The notes: generated by a model from the letters alone, not told the origin. A DNA stretch of 64,000 bases from Ancylobacter novellus (GCA_003241695.1 QFPN01000002.1:124001-188000), one strand, 5' to 3'; counted from the stretch's first letter, positions 17,472 to 26,999 are shown. Program-made: numbers and translations.

Positions 17472-18032
17472 TCAGAACCAGCGTTCCTCGACGGTGATCG
17501 TGTCGCCCGGACGGATCGGATAGGTGAGGGGCACGTCCGACTTGAACACGCGGTCGCCGATGCGGCGGGTGAGTTCGACCCTATCGCGCACCGCGCGGGG
17601 GCTGAAGCCGTTCGCGATCGCGACGGCGTTCTGGGCCGTCATGCCGGCGACGTAAGGGTACTGGCCGGCCTGCGTGACTTCGCCAAGGATGAAGAACGGC
17701 CGATAAGATTCGATCTCGACGGAGACGTTCGGGTCGCGCAGGAAGCCCGCCTTGAGCTTGGCCTCGATCGCGGCGCGGACCTGGTCCGACGTCTTGCCGT
17801 CGACCTTCATGCGGCCGACGAGCGGCATGGCGATCGCGCCGTCGGGCTCGATCGCGTAGGTGTTCGACAGGTTCTGCTGGCCGAAGACGTTCACCCGCAG
17901 CCGATCGCCCGAGGCGAGCATGTAGGGCTCGTTGAACTCGGCCGCGAGCGGCGGAGGAACCGCCTTGGGCGCGGCGCAGCCGCCGAGCCCTATGGCGACG
18001 AGCAGGCCGATGGTCACGTTGCGCGGCTTCAT
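17472..18032 (-). CDS. Wza/GumB-type polysaccharide export lipoprotein, short
   Basis: This 186-residue outer-membrane lipoprotein has the lipobox LGGC at about residue 16-19. A Poly_export domain follows (YMLASGDRLRVNVFGQQNLS, VDGAI-like GAIAMPLVGRMKV), then one SLBB-like segment (FFILGEVTQAGQYPY). It is the channel partner of the Wzc-like protein encoded divergently at 18165. At 186 residues it is the small type found in alphaproteobacterial EPS loci, without the C-terminal outer-membrane helix region of E. coli Wza. Confidence 0.92.
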   Translation of the reverse strand: MKPRNVTIGLLVAIGLGGCAAPKAVPPPLAAEFNEPYMLASGDRLRVNVFGQQNLSNTYAIEPDGAIAMPLVGRMKVDGKTSDQVRAAIEAKLKAGFLRDPNVSVEIESYRPFFILGEVTQAGQYPYVAGMTAQNAVAIANGFSPRAVRDRVELTRRIGDRVFKSDVPLTYPIRPGDTITVEERWF

Positions 18033-18164
18033 CGAGAAGCGCCTCTCGCGTCGTCATGGTTTATGCTTCGTTACGCCAACAGGGTTAACGATCGGTTGCC
18101 GGGCGCTCGGGCGGCCTGCGCGGATTAACCCGGCGGCAACCATGATCGCGGTTAATGAGGCGGC

Positions 18165-20543
18165 ATGGCGCTCGTTGGGGAGCGCTTCGGGGACATCGGC
18201 ATGGCCGACACGACCGGCGAGGACAGGACGGCTGATCGCCCGGATGCTGGCGAGGTCGACCTGCGCGCTCTCGGCCGGGGATTGTGGCGCCGGCGGATGG
18301 CGATTCTCGTCCCGACGGTCATCGCGGCGGTCGCGGCCTTCGCCTTCGTGCAGCTTTCGTCGCCCTATTACCGTTCGAACGCCCTCATCCTGATCGAGAA
18401 CCGCGAGGTCGCGACGCCCCGCACGCCGACCGAGCGCGAGGCGTTGCCGGACGAGCAGGCGGTGGCGAGCCAGGTTCAGCTGATCCAGTCGCGCGACCTT
18501 GCGCGGCAGGTGGTCAGGTCGCTCGACCTCGCCGCCGATCCTGAATTTGCGGCCGAGCGCCGCGGCCTTCTCGGGAGCCTGATGGAGGGCGTCGGTCTCG
18601 GCGGGGCGGAAAGCGCGACGCCGTTCAACGAGAAAGTCGTCGACAACGTCGTCAAGGATCTCAACGTCTATCCGGTGTCCGGATCGCGCGTGGTGGGGAT
18701 CGAGTTCGTCTCGACGAACGCCGACACGGCGGCGAAGGTCGTGAACGGGTTCGCCGACGCTTATCTCGACATCCAGCGCGACGCCAAGCGGTCCACGAAC
18801 CGGCAGGCGAGCCAGTATCTTTCGAACGAAATCGAGACGCTGCGACAGAAGGTGGCCGACGCCGAAGAGCGCGTCGAGGCGTTCCGTGCGAAAGCGGGGC
18901 TGCTCGTGGGCACGAACAACACCACGGTCGCGGCGCAGCAGCTCGGCGACACGACGGTGCAGCTTTCGGCGAGCCGCTCGCAGCAGAACGACGCCCAGGC
19001 GAAGGCCGACAACATCCGCACGACGTTGCGGCAGGGGCGGCCGGCGGAAGCGCTCGACATCGCGAATTCCGAACTCATCCGCAGCCTCGCGCAGGAGCGC
19101 TCGCGCCTCGCCGCCCAGATCGCGAGCGAAAGCCGCACTCTGCTGCCGCAGCACCCGCGCATGCGCGAGCTTTCGGCGCAGCTCAACGGACTCGACGGCC
19201 AGATCCGCGGCGAGGCCGAGAAGCTCGCCCGCGCCTTCGAAAACGACGCGAAGACGGCCGGCGCGCGCGTCGCGGCGCTCCAGAAGCAGCTCGACCAGCT
19301 CAAGGGCGCGGCGGCGAGCGCCAACAATCAGGACGTCCAGCTCCGCGCGCTCGAACGCGACGCGCGCTCGCAGCGCGACCTGCTCGAGCAGATGCTGGTG
19401 CGCTATCGCGAGGCGACCGCCCGCGACAATCCGGAAGGCCTTCTTGCGGACGCCCGCGTTATTTCCCGCGGCGCGGCGGCCACCGAACCCTATTTCCCAA
19501 AAAAGGGGCCGACCATTCTGCTCGCGACGCTCGGCGCCTTCGTGTTGGCGCTGTTCGCGGCGGCCGCGGCCGAGCTGTTCGGCGCGCCGCGCCGCGTCGA
19601 GACGGGCAGGGCGACCCCGCCGCCTTCGGTGGGAGAGACGACGACGCCTTTCGGCCGACTGCGAGGCCAGTTCGCGCGACCGGCGCGGCCGGCGCCCGTG
19701 GCCCCTGAGCCGCGCCCGGCGGCCGTGGCGGCGCCGAAAGCCGCCCCTCGCAAGCAGCAACCCGATCTCTCGGTCATGGGAACGCGATACGCCGCTGAGC
19801 CGACAGCGCCCACGCCGACCGAGTCCAAGCCGACCGAGCCTTTGCCGGCTGCGTCGGCGACGGCAGCGCCTGCGGTCTCCGCCCCGGCGGCGGGTCCCAA
19901 TGTCGCGCCCAAGCCTGCGCCCGCAATGGCGGAGGCCGACGCCATCGAATGCGCCGACGCGACGCTGGTCGCCGCGCTCGCCAGACAGCTCGCAGCCGCG
20001 CCGATGCAGAACGGCGCTCTCAGGATCCTGTCCGTCGGCGCCCGCCCCGGCCTCGACGTGTTCGGCGTGGCGTCGCGTCTCGCGACCACGATTTCGGACC
20101 AGGGCAGGCGCGTCGTGCTCGTCGACGCGTCGGGCGGCGCGGACGGCGACGGCGAGCCGGGTCTCTCCGATCTGCTTCAGGGCGACGCGACCTTCGCGCA
20201 GGCGATCCATCGCGACCATGGCTCGCGCGTTCATCTCGTGCCGCAGGGCGCGGAGGATTTCGACCGCCTCGACGCCGGAGCGCTCGGGCGCCTCAACGTC
20301 GTGCTCGACGCGCTGGCGCTCACCTATGATTTCGTGATGGTCGCGGCGCCGGGCGGGATCGGCGGCGGGGACGCCTTCGCGCCGTACTGCGCGGCGGCGG
20401 TGCTCGTCTCGGACACCAGCGCATCGGACTCCGCAACCGTCGAGGCCCATGAACGGCTCAAGCGGACCGGCATCGAAGACGTGGTGGTGCTGCTGGTTCC
20501 CGGCGGCGGAGACCGCCCGCGGGGCCGCTCGCTCGCGGCCTGA
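18165..20543 (+). CDS. Wzc/GumC-type chain-length protein with degenerate BY-kinase domain
   Basis: This 792-residue inner-membrane protein has a Wzz domain with TM1 near residues 45-65, a long coiled-coil periplasmic part (about 200-430) and TM2 near 447-470. A Pro/Ala-rich linker (about 490-590) leads to a C-terminal P-loop-like domain. That domain lacks a usable Walker A: where S-x-x-P-G-E-G-K-S-T is expected the sequence reads SVGARPGLDVFGVAS. Walker A' survives partly (VVLVDAS), and no Tyr cluster ends the protein. It should organise polymer length and export with the Wza-like lipoprotein, but probably without tyrosine-kinase activity. GAGG precedes the ATG at 18165; ATG 18201 is an alternative. 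Confidence 0.9.
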   Translation: MALVGERFGDIGMADTTGEDRTADRPDAGEVDLRALGRGLWRRRMAILVPTVIAAVAAFAFVQLSSPYYRSNALILIENREVATPRTPTEREALPDEQAVASQVQLIQSRDLARQVVRSLDLAADPEFAAERRGLLGSLMEGVGLGGAESATPFNEKVVDNVVKDLNVYPVSGSRVVGIEFVSTNADTAAKVVNGFADAYLDIQRDAKRSTNRQASQYLSNEIETLRQKVADAEERVEAFRAKAGLLVGTNNTTVAAQQLGDTTVQLSASRSQQNDAQAKADNIRTTLRQGRPAEALDIANSELIRSLAQERSRLAAQIASESRTLLPQHPRMRELSAQLNGLDGQIRGEAEKLARAFENDAKTAGARVAALQKQLDQLKGAAASANNQDVQLRALERDARSQRDLLEQMLVRYREATARDNPEGLLADARVISRGAAATEPYFPKKGPTILLATLGAFVLALFAAAAAELFGAPRRVETGRATPPPSVGETTTPFGRLRGQFARPARPAPVAPEPRPAAVAAPKAAPRKQQPDLSVMGTRYAAEPTAPTPTESKPTEPLPAASATAAPAVSAPAAGPNVAPKPAPAMAEADAIECADATLVAALARQLAAAPMQNGALRILSVGARPGLDVFGVASRLATTISDQGRRVVLVDASGGADGDGEPGLSDLLQGDATFAQAIHRDHGSRVHLVPQGAEDFDRLDAGALGRLNVVLDALALTYDFVMVAAPGGIGGGDAFAPYCAAAVLVSDTSASDSATVEAHERLKRTGIEDVVVLLVPGGGDRPRGRSLAA

Positions 20544-20584
20544 GAGAAGAGCCGCCGACCGCATTCCTTCGCCGCGGCGTGGGC

Positions 20585-21844
20585 TCAGGCGTCGGCGATC
20601 CGATCGTCGAACTCGGGTCGCTTAGAAGCGCGGGCTTTGCGGATCTTTTCGATCATCCCGTAGGCGCGCGGATCGGCCTTGATGCGCGCCTTCAGCGCGG
20701 CTGCGCCAGACAGGGCCATGGCGGTTGCGCGCCCTTTCAACGTCACGCCGAAAATCGAGTCGAACAGGGGTTCGGCGTCTGGACAGAACAGCTTTTTATA
20801 GGTCGCCGCGCCGACCCCGAGATCGAAGCTCGAAAGCCCCCGCCGGATCTGTTCTTCGACAACGAAGTTCATCAGAATTTCGCCGGGACTGTATTTGGCG
20901 TGCTCGCCGCTCGTGATCGAGTTGAACATTCCGGAATGACGGCTTCCGGACGATATGGCTCCGGTGACCGCCACGACCTCGCCGTCCATCTCGAAGCCGT
21001 AAAGGTCGACCGTTGGCGGCGCCGCGGTCAATCCACAGGCTTCGTCCAGAAAGGCGCGAACGCCTGGCCGCGCGAAGGCGTCGCCGATTCCGCGCGCGGA
21101 GAGCTGCGCGGCTTTCTGCGCGAGGAAGGCTTCCAGCAGCCGCCGGCGTTCGACTTGAGTCTCCGCGCGAAAGAAGCGCGGCGTTCCCCGCTCCTCGAAG
21201 CGGCGCATCTTGCGGCGGTGGTTGGAGCGCTGCTTGGACGACATGTGGAGCGTGAAATGCTCCTCCAGACTCGCGGCGAGCGGTCCCGAGAACGCGCAGT
21301 CGGTGGACGGCTGGCGCGGCAGCGAGGCGAGGGGATTGGGCGTTCCCATCCAGGCGACAGGCTGATTGACGAGGACGTAAGCGTCGATCCCCGCGATTCT
21401 CGCGGTCAAGGCGAACAGACGCGCCGCTTCTCCGCCCGCGAAGGCGTCGAGCGCGTCGCGGCGGATCACGGCCATGTTGTAATTGACGTGGCTGCCGCCG
21501 AGAAAGCGCGCGATTCTGACGCCGAAGCAGCTGGTCGCGCAGAGTGGCAGGATCGCCGTCGGCTCGCCGGAAGCGTCACGGGCGATCGCGATGAGAGGCT
21601 TCGCGCCTTCGGCGGCGCCGGCGTGATCCGCCCAGGCGCGCAGGAAATCCGGATTCTGGTAGGGACTTGAGAGCGCTGCCGGCAGCAGCGCCGACCAAGC
21701 CGGCGTGATCGCTGCGATGTCGCGGTGAATCTCCACCGTCGCAAAGGCCTGGTCGCGACGGTCGGCCGGAGCGAAGCGAGACGCGCGGGCCTGCTCGGTC
21801 GTGACGCCCGTCCGGTGGGGGGAGGCGATCATTGCGGTCGGCAT
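20585..21844 (-). CDS. GNAT/FemAB-like acetyltransferase of polysaccharide loci (Acetyltransf_6, CelD/BcsL type)
   Basis: This 419-residue protein has the two-lobed FemAB/GNAT arrangement. Lobe one contains PYQNPDFLRAWADHAG; lobe two contains LYGFEMDGEVVAVTGAISSG, SPGEILMNFVVEEQIRRG and FDLGVGAATYKKLFCP. Proteins of this family in exopolysaccharide or cellulose loci are presumed to acylate the polymer or its precursor. It converges on the Wzc-like gene with a 41-bp gap. The start is ATG at 21844 or 21832. Confidence 0.87.
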   Translation of the reverse strand: MPTAMIASPHRTGVTTEQARASRFAPADRRDQAFATVEIHRDIAAITPAWSALLPAALSSPYQNPDFLRAWADHAGAAEGAKPLIAIARDASGEPTAILPLCATSCFGVRIARFLGGSHVNYNMAVIRRDALDAFAGGEAARLFALTARIAGIDAYVLVNQPVAWMGTPNPLASLPRQPSTDCAFSGPLAASLEEHFTLHMSSKQRSNHRRKMRRFEERGTPRFFRAETQVERRRLLEAFLAQKAAQLSARGIGDAFARPGVRAFLDEACGLTAAPPTVDLYGFEMDGEVVAVTGAISSGSRHSGMFNSITSGEHAKYSPGEILMNFVVEEQIRRGLSSFDLGVGAATYKKLFCPDAEPLFDSIFGVTLKGRATAMALSGAAALKARIKADPRAYGMIEKIRKARASKRPEFDDRIADA

Positions 21845-21902
21845 GGGTTACGGCGGGAAGTCCCGTCGCCTCGATTGGTCTTTCGGCAGGACCGGAAACT
21901 GA

Positions 21903-22472
21903 TCAGCATGGCTTCGAGGTGAGCGAGCCGAGACGCGGCCGGAACACCGCCGACGAGTAGATCATGAAGCTGTCTTTGAAAAAATTCGAAAACACAGGCG
22001 TGAACTTGTAAAATACCTCGGCGACCATGACGTTGTCGTTGACGTCCGCGAGAAGGGAAGAGTCGATGGTCGCGGTTCCGCCCGCAACTCCGATCTTGCT
22101 CGTCCAGCCCGTGCCGGAGCTCGAATAGCACTGCCAGCTCACCTTCGGGGTCGTCTTGTCGAGATAGACCGAGGTCAGCACCGTGACGCCGTTTGTGCCC
22201 GAACTATAAGAGGTGAGGCTCGTCCCGGTGATCAGGAAGACCTGCCTCATCGCGGCGGCGGTCAGTTGCTTGTATTGCGCCGTGACGTCGGCGACCGAGA
22301 AGGCCACCTTGTCGACGCCGGTTCTTATGCTGATGTAGCGCGCGACGTCGTAGCCTCCGAGCAGCAAAAGTCCGAGGATCGGCGCGAACAGCGCCATCTC
22401 GATCGCCGCAAGACCGCTCTCGGAGCGGCGGAGCCGCGTAAAGACCTTGGGAAGGCGGAAGCGGCGCGTCAT
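21903..22472 (-). CDS. TadE/TadG-like pilus-associated protein
   Basis: This 189-residue protein has one N-terminal membrane helix preceded by the TadE-type motif RRSESGLAAIEMALFAPILG and a periplasmic domain that ends in Cys. It belongs to the Tad (Flp pilus) pseudopilin-like group. The ATG at 22472 overlaps the stop of the upstream tadE-like gene (ATGA). No tadA/cpaF secretion genes are in the window, so this pair may be an outlying part of a Tad locus elsewhere. Confidence 0.85.
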   Translation of the reverse strand: MTRRFRLPKVFTRLRRSESGLAAIEMALFAPILGLLLLGGYDVARYISIRTGVDKVAFSVADVTAQYKQLTAAAMRQVFLITGTSLTSYSSGTNGVTVLTSVYLDKTTPKVSWQCYSSSGTGWTSKIGVAGGTATIDSSLLADVNDNVMVAEVFYKFTPVFSNFFKDSFMIYSSAVFRPRLGSLTSKPC

Positions 22473-23044
22473 GAGTAGGGCTCGTTCTTCACCACGATCC
22501 GCGTCTTGAGCGGAACCACTCCGTTCGACCCAAGAAAATGTTTGATGAGCGGCGTCTGCAGCTGCCAGTCGTAAGACACGGTGTAGACGACGATCTGGCC
22601 CGCGCCGCCATAACCCTTGGTGCCGGGATTGGCGTCGTAACTTCCGTTCTTGTTCACGTCCGTGTACGGCTCGCCAGCATCCCATACGCCGTTCTTGTTG
22701 GTGTCGGTGAAGGGCTCCGGGCCGATCGAATCGTAATCCGAATAGGCGACGCTCGTGATGGTGATCTTGGAAGGGTCCAGATAGCTCGAAGCCGCCGCCT
22801 GAACCGCGGCCGCGATTGTTTTGGCCTGGCTCTTGTCGCCATCGGCGTATCCGGTCTTACCGGTCCGCGACGCGATGAAGCTGGCGTTGTCCAGCACCGC
22901 CTGGCCGCCCATGACAAGCCCGAGTTCCACGACGCCCATCATCAACAGCATGAGCACCGGCGCGATGAACGCGAACTCGATGATCGTCGAGCCGTCGTCG
23001 TCATGCGCAAATCGTTTCGGCTTTATGGATCTGATAAGCGGCAT
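22469..23044 (-). CDS. TadE-like protein with Asp-rich calcium-type repeats
   Basis: The 191-residue protein starts with a charged tail and the TadE motif GSTIIEFAFIAPVLMLLMMG (residues 18-37), a single membrane anchor. A periplasmic insert carries two D-x-N-x-x-G-x-x-D elements (residues 114-125 DTNKNGVWDAGE and 129-137 DVNKNGSYD). These resemble EF-hand/thrombospondin-type calcium loops. It is co-translated with the following TadE/TadG-like gene. A role in Flp pilus assembly or adhesion is inferred from family. Confidence 0.87.
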   Translation of the reverse strand: MPLIRSIKPKRFAHDDDGSTIIEFAFIAPVLMLLMMGVVELGLVMGGQAVLDNASFIASRTGKTGYADGDKSQAKTIAAAVQAAASSYLDPSKITITSVAYSDYDSIGPEPFTDTNKNGVWDAGEPYTDVNKNGSYDANPGTKGYGGAGQIVVYTVSYDWQLQTPLIKHFLGSNGVVPLKTRIVVKNEPYS

Positions 23045-23225
23045 GACCGGGGCGGATCGCTGTGTCTCAGCCGGACATGTAGCGCTAAAAAATCTACAAT
23101 CGGTGAAGTCGATTGAGTAAATATTGACGCGAAACGTAATGAATTCGTGAGGTTTGGAAAATACTCGTCAATCTGGAAACGTCCTGTTCACCATCGTCTG
23201 ACGATCTCGCCGCGAGAGGGCGCGC

Positions 23226-24281
23226 ATGACCGACGCCCGCTCCGGCGTGTTCAGTCTCGGATTCGCCGCTTTCGACCGGCTCGGCGCGAACCGGGCCATG
23301 GCCTCGCGCGCGCGCGGCCTTGGCCTCATTCTGACGCTGCATCATGTCCGCCCGTTCCATGGAGGCGCCTTCGCGCCGAACCGGCATCTCGAGGTCACGC
23401 CGGAGTTTCTCGATTTCACGCTCATGCGGGCTCGCGCGGCCGGCTTCGATTTCGTGACCCTCGACGAAGCGCTGCGGCGTGTGGGCTCGGGGGTTTCCGT
23501 GCGGCCCTTCCTGCATCTCACCTTCGACGACGGTTACCGCGACGTTCGCGATCACGCGCTGCCCATCCTGCGCCGGCACGGCGCGCCGGCGACCTTTTAC
23601 GTGGCGTCCGGGTTCGCCGAAGGCGAGGCGCGGCTCTGGTGGCTCGAACTGGAGGCGGCGCTGGAGCGCTCGGATCGGGTGATCGCGGATCTCGGCCGCG
23701 GAGAGGCCGCCATCTCCTGTCGCACGGCGGCCGAGAAGGCCACAGCGTTTCGCGCGATCCTGCAAGCGCTGAGGGCTGGATCGGAGGAGCGGCTGCGATC
23801 CGAGACCCTGCGGCTCGCCGAAGCCCGCGGGGTCGACGTCTCGGCCTTCGCGAGGGACCTATGCATGCGCTGGGGCGAACTTAAGGAAATGGCGGCCGAT
23901 CCGCTGGTGGCGATCGGCGCCCACACGATTTCGCATCCGATGCTCGCCAAGCATGAGCAGGCGAAAGCGCGCGACGAGATGGCGGGAAGCCGGGACGCCA
24001 TTTCGGAGAAGCTGGGCGTGGTTCCCGCCCATTTCGCCTATCCGGTCGGCGATCTCTCGGCCGCCGGCCCGCGCGAATACGCCGTCGCGGCCGAACTCGG
24101 TTTTGCGAGCGCCGTCACGACGCGGCCGGGGCATCTGACAGGCGCTCACGCCTCCGCCCTGACGGCCTTGCCGCGGGTGTCGCTCAATGGCCGCTTCCAG
24201 ACGGCCGCGGCGGTCGACGCCTATCTGTCCGGCGCGCCTTTCGCGGTCATGGCCGCCGCAAAGCGGATCCTCGGCCGCTGA
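23226..24281 (+). CDS. Polysaccharide deacetylase (NodB-homology)
   Basis: This 351-residue protein has a NodB-type deacetylase fold. Motif 1 is TFDDGYRD with the catalytic and metal Asp, motif 2 is in IGAHTISHPML (the H-x3-H zinc pair), and a later segment AHFAYPVGD matches motif 3. No signal peptide is obvious, so the enzyme may be cytoplasmic or use a non-classical N-terminus. With the nearby EPS genes, it probably removes N-acetyl groups from an exported glycan. GAGAGGG lies upstream of the ATG. Confidence 0.92.
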   Translation: MTDARSGVFSLGFAAFDRLGANRAMASRARGLGLILTLHHVRPFHGGAFAPNRHLEVTPEFLDFTLMRARAAGFDFVTLDEALRRVGSGVSVRPFLHLTFDDGYRDVRDHALPILRRHGAPATFYVASGFAEGEARLWWLELEAALERSDRVIADLGRGEAAISCRTAAEKATAFRAILQALRAGSEERLRSETLRLAEARGVDVSAFARDLCMRWGELKEMAADPLVAIGAHTISHPMLAKHEQAKARDEMAGSRDAISEKLGVVPAHFAYPVGDLSAAGPREYAVAAELGFASAVTTRPGHLTGAHASALTALPRVSLNGRFQTAAAVDAYLSGAPFAVMAAAKRILGR

Positions 24282-24285
24282 GCGG

Positions 24286-24498
24286 TCAGCGTTTCGGGCC
24301 GACGCGCTCCATCCAGCGGATCAGCAGACCGGCCGGCACGATCCAGATCAGGCCGAAGAACGCGAAGAAGGCGAGTTGGGCGCCGCGGCCGGCGTCGGCC
24401 AGCTTGAGCTGCCCGATCATGATCACGATCAGGGCGTAGAGCACGACCCCGATCACGAGCACGATCCCGCCGATCAATTTCTTCACGCGGGGCGGCAT
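24286..24498 (-). CDS. DUF2842 family small membrane protein
   Basis: This 70-residue protein has two membrane helices (starting KLIGGIVLVIGVVLYALIVI and AQLAFFAFFGLIWIVPAGLL) and the short basic N-terminus MPPRVKK typical of the alphaproteobacterial DUF2842 family. Function is unknown. It converges on the deacetylase gene with a 4-bp gap and is divergent from ctaA. Confidence 0.85.
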   Translation of the reverse strand: MPPRVKKLIGGIVLVIGVVLYALIVIMIGQLKLADAGRGAQLAFFAFFGLIWIVPAGLLIRWMERVGPKR

Positions 24499-24611
24499 TG
24501 TGGCGCTCCTCCGGGGGCCTCGCCTTGTGCGCGGCCGATCAGCGACTTAATGCAGCCCGCGACCCGCGATCAACCTGCGGCGTCGCGTGACGCGAGGGGG
24601 CGCGAACCCTG

Positions 24612-25700
24612 ATGGCCGACGAGACGAAATCCTCCCGCCGCTTCCTGAAGGCCTGGCTGGCGCTGACGCTCGTCCTCGTCGCGCTCATGGTCGTGGTCGG
24701 CGGAGCGACGCGGCTCACGGGCTCGGGGCTCTCGATCACCGAATGGAAGCCGATCACAGGCGCGCTGCCGCCGATCGGGGAGGCGGCCTGGGCGGAGGAG
24801 TTCGGCAAGTATCGCGAAAGCCCCCAGTACAAGCTGCAGAACGCGGGCATGTCGCTCGGCGAATTCCAGTTCATCTACTGGTGGGAGTGGGGCCATCGCC
24901 AGCTCGGCCGGGCGATCGGCTTAATCTTCGCCGCGGGTCTGCTGTTCGCCGCCGTCACCCGCCGGGTGAGCGGTCGCGAGGGCGTCGTGCTGTTCGCGAT
25001 GGGCCTCCTGCTCGGCATGCAGGGAGCGATCGGCTGGATCATGGTCGCGTCCGGGCTCCAGCCCGGCATGACGGCGGTCGCGCCGGTCAAGCTCACGCTG
25101 CATCTCGGCTTCGCGCTGCTGTTCTTCTCGACGCTTCTGCTGTTCCTGACGCATCTCGGCGCCTTCGGGCGCGATCCGCGTCCGCTGTCGCCGGGGCTTC
25201 GCGCGGGCGCGCACGGGGTGCTGGCGCTGAGCTTCGTCCAGATCCTGCTGGGCGGCCTCGTGGCCGGCTCGAAGGCGGGCTTCACCTTCAACACCTGGCC
25301 GCTGATGGACGGCGGTTTCGCGCCGTCGCGCGAGGCGCTGTTCGCCGTGACGCCGTGGTGGGAGAACCTCGTCGACAATGTCGCGATGGTGCAGTTCAAC
25401 CACCGGATCGGGGCCTATCTGCTGCTCGCGGCGGTCGTGGCCTATGCGGTTTCGGCGGTGGGCTCGGGAGAGGCCCGCGTCGCCGCGCGCGCGAAGTGGC
25501 TCGCGGGCCTCATGGTCGCGCAGGCCGCGCTCGGGATCGCGACGCTGCTGCTCGTGGTGCCGATCGAGCTCGGCCTCGCGCACCAGTTCGGCGCCGTGGT
25601 GGTGCTCGGCGTCGCGGTGGTGAACTTCGCGCTGATGGCGCAGGCCGCGCGCCGGGCGCGGACGGCCGGCGCAGCGGCGGTTCCGCAACCGGCGGAATGA
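24612..25700 (+). CDS. ctaA: Heme A synthase (CtaA/COX15)
   Basis: This 362-residue inner-membrane protein has eight predicted helices. It converts heme O to heme A for aa3-type cytochrome oxidases. The type-2 (COX15) signatures are present: GGATRLTGSGLSITEWKPI, FIYWWEWGHRQLGR and NTWPLMDG, plus the second His-bearing stretch VQFNHRIGAYLL. The ATG at 24612 begins at the usual family start. It implies a heme-aa3 oxidase and aerobic respiration. Confidence 0.96.
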   Translation: MADETKSSRRFLKAWLALTLVLVALMVVVGGATRLTGSGLSITEWKPITGALPPIGEAAWAEEFGKYRESPQYKLQNAGMSLGEFQFIYWWEWGHRQLGRAIGLIFAAGLLFAAVTRRVSGREGVVLFAMGLLLGMQGAIGWIMVASGLQPGMTAVAPVKLTLHLGFALLFFSTLLLFLTHLGAFGRDPRPLSPGLRAGAHGVLALSFVQILLGGLVAGSKAGFTFNTWPLMDGGFAPSREALFAVTPWWENLVDNVAMVQFNHRIGAYLLLAAVVAYAVSAVGSGEARVAARAKWLAGLMVAQAALGIATLLLVVPIELGLAHQFGAVVVLGVAVVNFALMAQAARRARTAGAAAVPQPAE

Positions 25701-25703
25701 GCT

Positions 25704-26999
25704 TCAGGCGAGCGCCTGTTCGAGATCCGCGATCAGGTCTCCGGCGTCCTCGATGCCGATCGACAGCCGCACGACGTCCGGCCCGGCGCCGGCCTTGACC
25801 TTGGCGTCGTCGGTCAGCTGCCGGTGGGTGGTCGAGGCCGGATGGATGACGAGCGACCGGGTGTCGCCGACATTCGCCAGATGGCTGAACAGCTTCAGCC
25901 GCGACACCAGCGCCACCCCGGCGTCGTAGCCGCCCTTCAGTCCGAAGGTGAACACCGCCCCCGCGCCCTTGGGCGCGTAGCGTCGCGCCAGCGCGTGATG
26001 CGCGTTCGAAGGCAAGCCGGCGTAGTTGACCCAGGCGATCTCGTCGCGCGTCTCCAGCCATTCGGCGACGGCCTGCGCGTTGTCGCAGTGCTTGCGCATG
26101 CGCAGCGGCAGCGTCTCGATCCCGGTGAGGATCAGGAAGGCGTTGAAGGGCGACAGCGCCGGCCCGAGGTCGCGCAACGACAGCACCCGGACCGCGATCG
26201 CGAAGGCGAAGTTGCCGAAGGTCTCGCCCAGCACCATGCCGGCGTATTCCGGCCGAGGGTTTGTGAGGAACGGATAGCGCCCGCTCGCCGCCCAGTCGAA
26301 CGAGCCGGCGTCGACGATCAGCCCGCCGATCGAATTGCCGTGGCCGCCGAGGAATTTGGTCGCGGAATGCACCACGATGTCGGCGCCGTGCTCGATCGGC
26401 CGGACGAGGTAGGGGGTCGCGAGCGTGTTGTCGACGATGAGCGGCACGCCGGCCTCGCGGGCGACCTCTGCGATCGCCGCGATGTCGGTGACGGTTCCGC
26501 CCGGATTGGCGATCGATTCGACGAAGATCGCCTTGGTCTTCTCCGTCAGCGCCGCCCGGAACGAGGCCGGATCGTCGCCCTTCGCCCATTTCACCTGCCA
26601 GCCGAAGGACTTGAAGGCGTGGGTGAACTGATTGATCGAGCCGCCGTAGAGCCGGTCCGCGGCCACGAACTCGTCGCCGGGCTCCATCAGGGCGTGGAAG
26701 GCGAGCATCTGCGCCGCGTGGCCCGACGCGACCGCGAGCGCCGCGGTTCCGCCCTCGAGCGCCGCGATCCGTTCCTCGAGCACGGCGTTGGTCGGGTTGG
26801 TGATACGCGAATAGATGTTGCCGAAGGCCTGCAGGCCGAACAGCGAGGCGGCGTGGTCGACGTCTTCGAACACGAAGGACGTCGTCTGATAGACCGGCGT
26901 CGCCCGCGCCCCAGTCGTGGGATCGGGCGCGGCGCCGGCATGGACGGCGAGGGTCGAGAAGCCGGGCGCGCGCCCGGTCGCGGTTTCGCTTTCTGACAC
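25704..26999 (-). CDS. metY: O-acetylhomoserine aminocarboxypropyltransferase
   Basis: This 431-residue Cys/Met-metabolism PLP enzyme forms homocysteine (or methionine) from O-acetylhomoserine and sulfide (or methanethiol). Key stretches are TRITNPT-like YSRITNPTNAVLEERIAALE, SGHAAQ, the metal-free PLP-Lys motif SATKFLGGHG and SLGDTRSL-like VGDTRSLVIHPA. The length and FVFEDVDHAASLF segment favour MetY over MetZ. With cysPTWA and hom in the window it fits direct sulfhydrylation. It converges on ctaA with a 3-bp gap. No SAM riboswitch was seen in the 66-bp leader. Confidence 0.95.
   Translation of the reverse strand: MSESETATGRAPGFSTLAVHAGAAPDPTTGARATPVYQTTSFVFEDVDHAASLFGLQAFGNIYSRITNPTNAVLEERIAALEGGTAALAVASGHAAQMLAFHALMEPGDEFVAADRLYGGSINQFTHAFKSFGWQVKWAKGDDPASFRAALTEKTKAIFVESIANPGGTVTDIAAIAEVAREAGVPLIVDNTLATPYLVRPIEHGADIVVHSATKFLGGHGNSIGGLIVDAGSFDWAASGRYPFLTNPRPEYAGMVLGETFGNFAFAIAVRVLSLRDLGPALSPFNAFLILTGIETLPLRMRKHCDNAQAVAEWLETRDEIAWVNYAGLPSNAHHALARRYAPKGAGAVFTFGLKGGYDAGVALVSRLKLFSHLANVGDTRSLVIHPASTTHRQLTDDAKVKAGAGPDVVRLSIGIEDAGDLIADLEQALA

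Noticed and set aside
18054..20564. 836-codon minus frame over the Wzc-like gene
   Set aside because: It is an Arg/Glu-rich shadow with no motifs.
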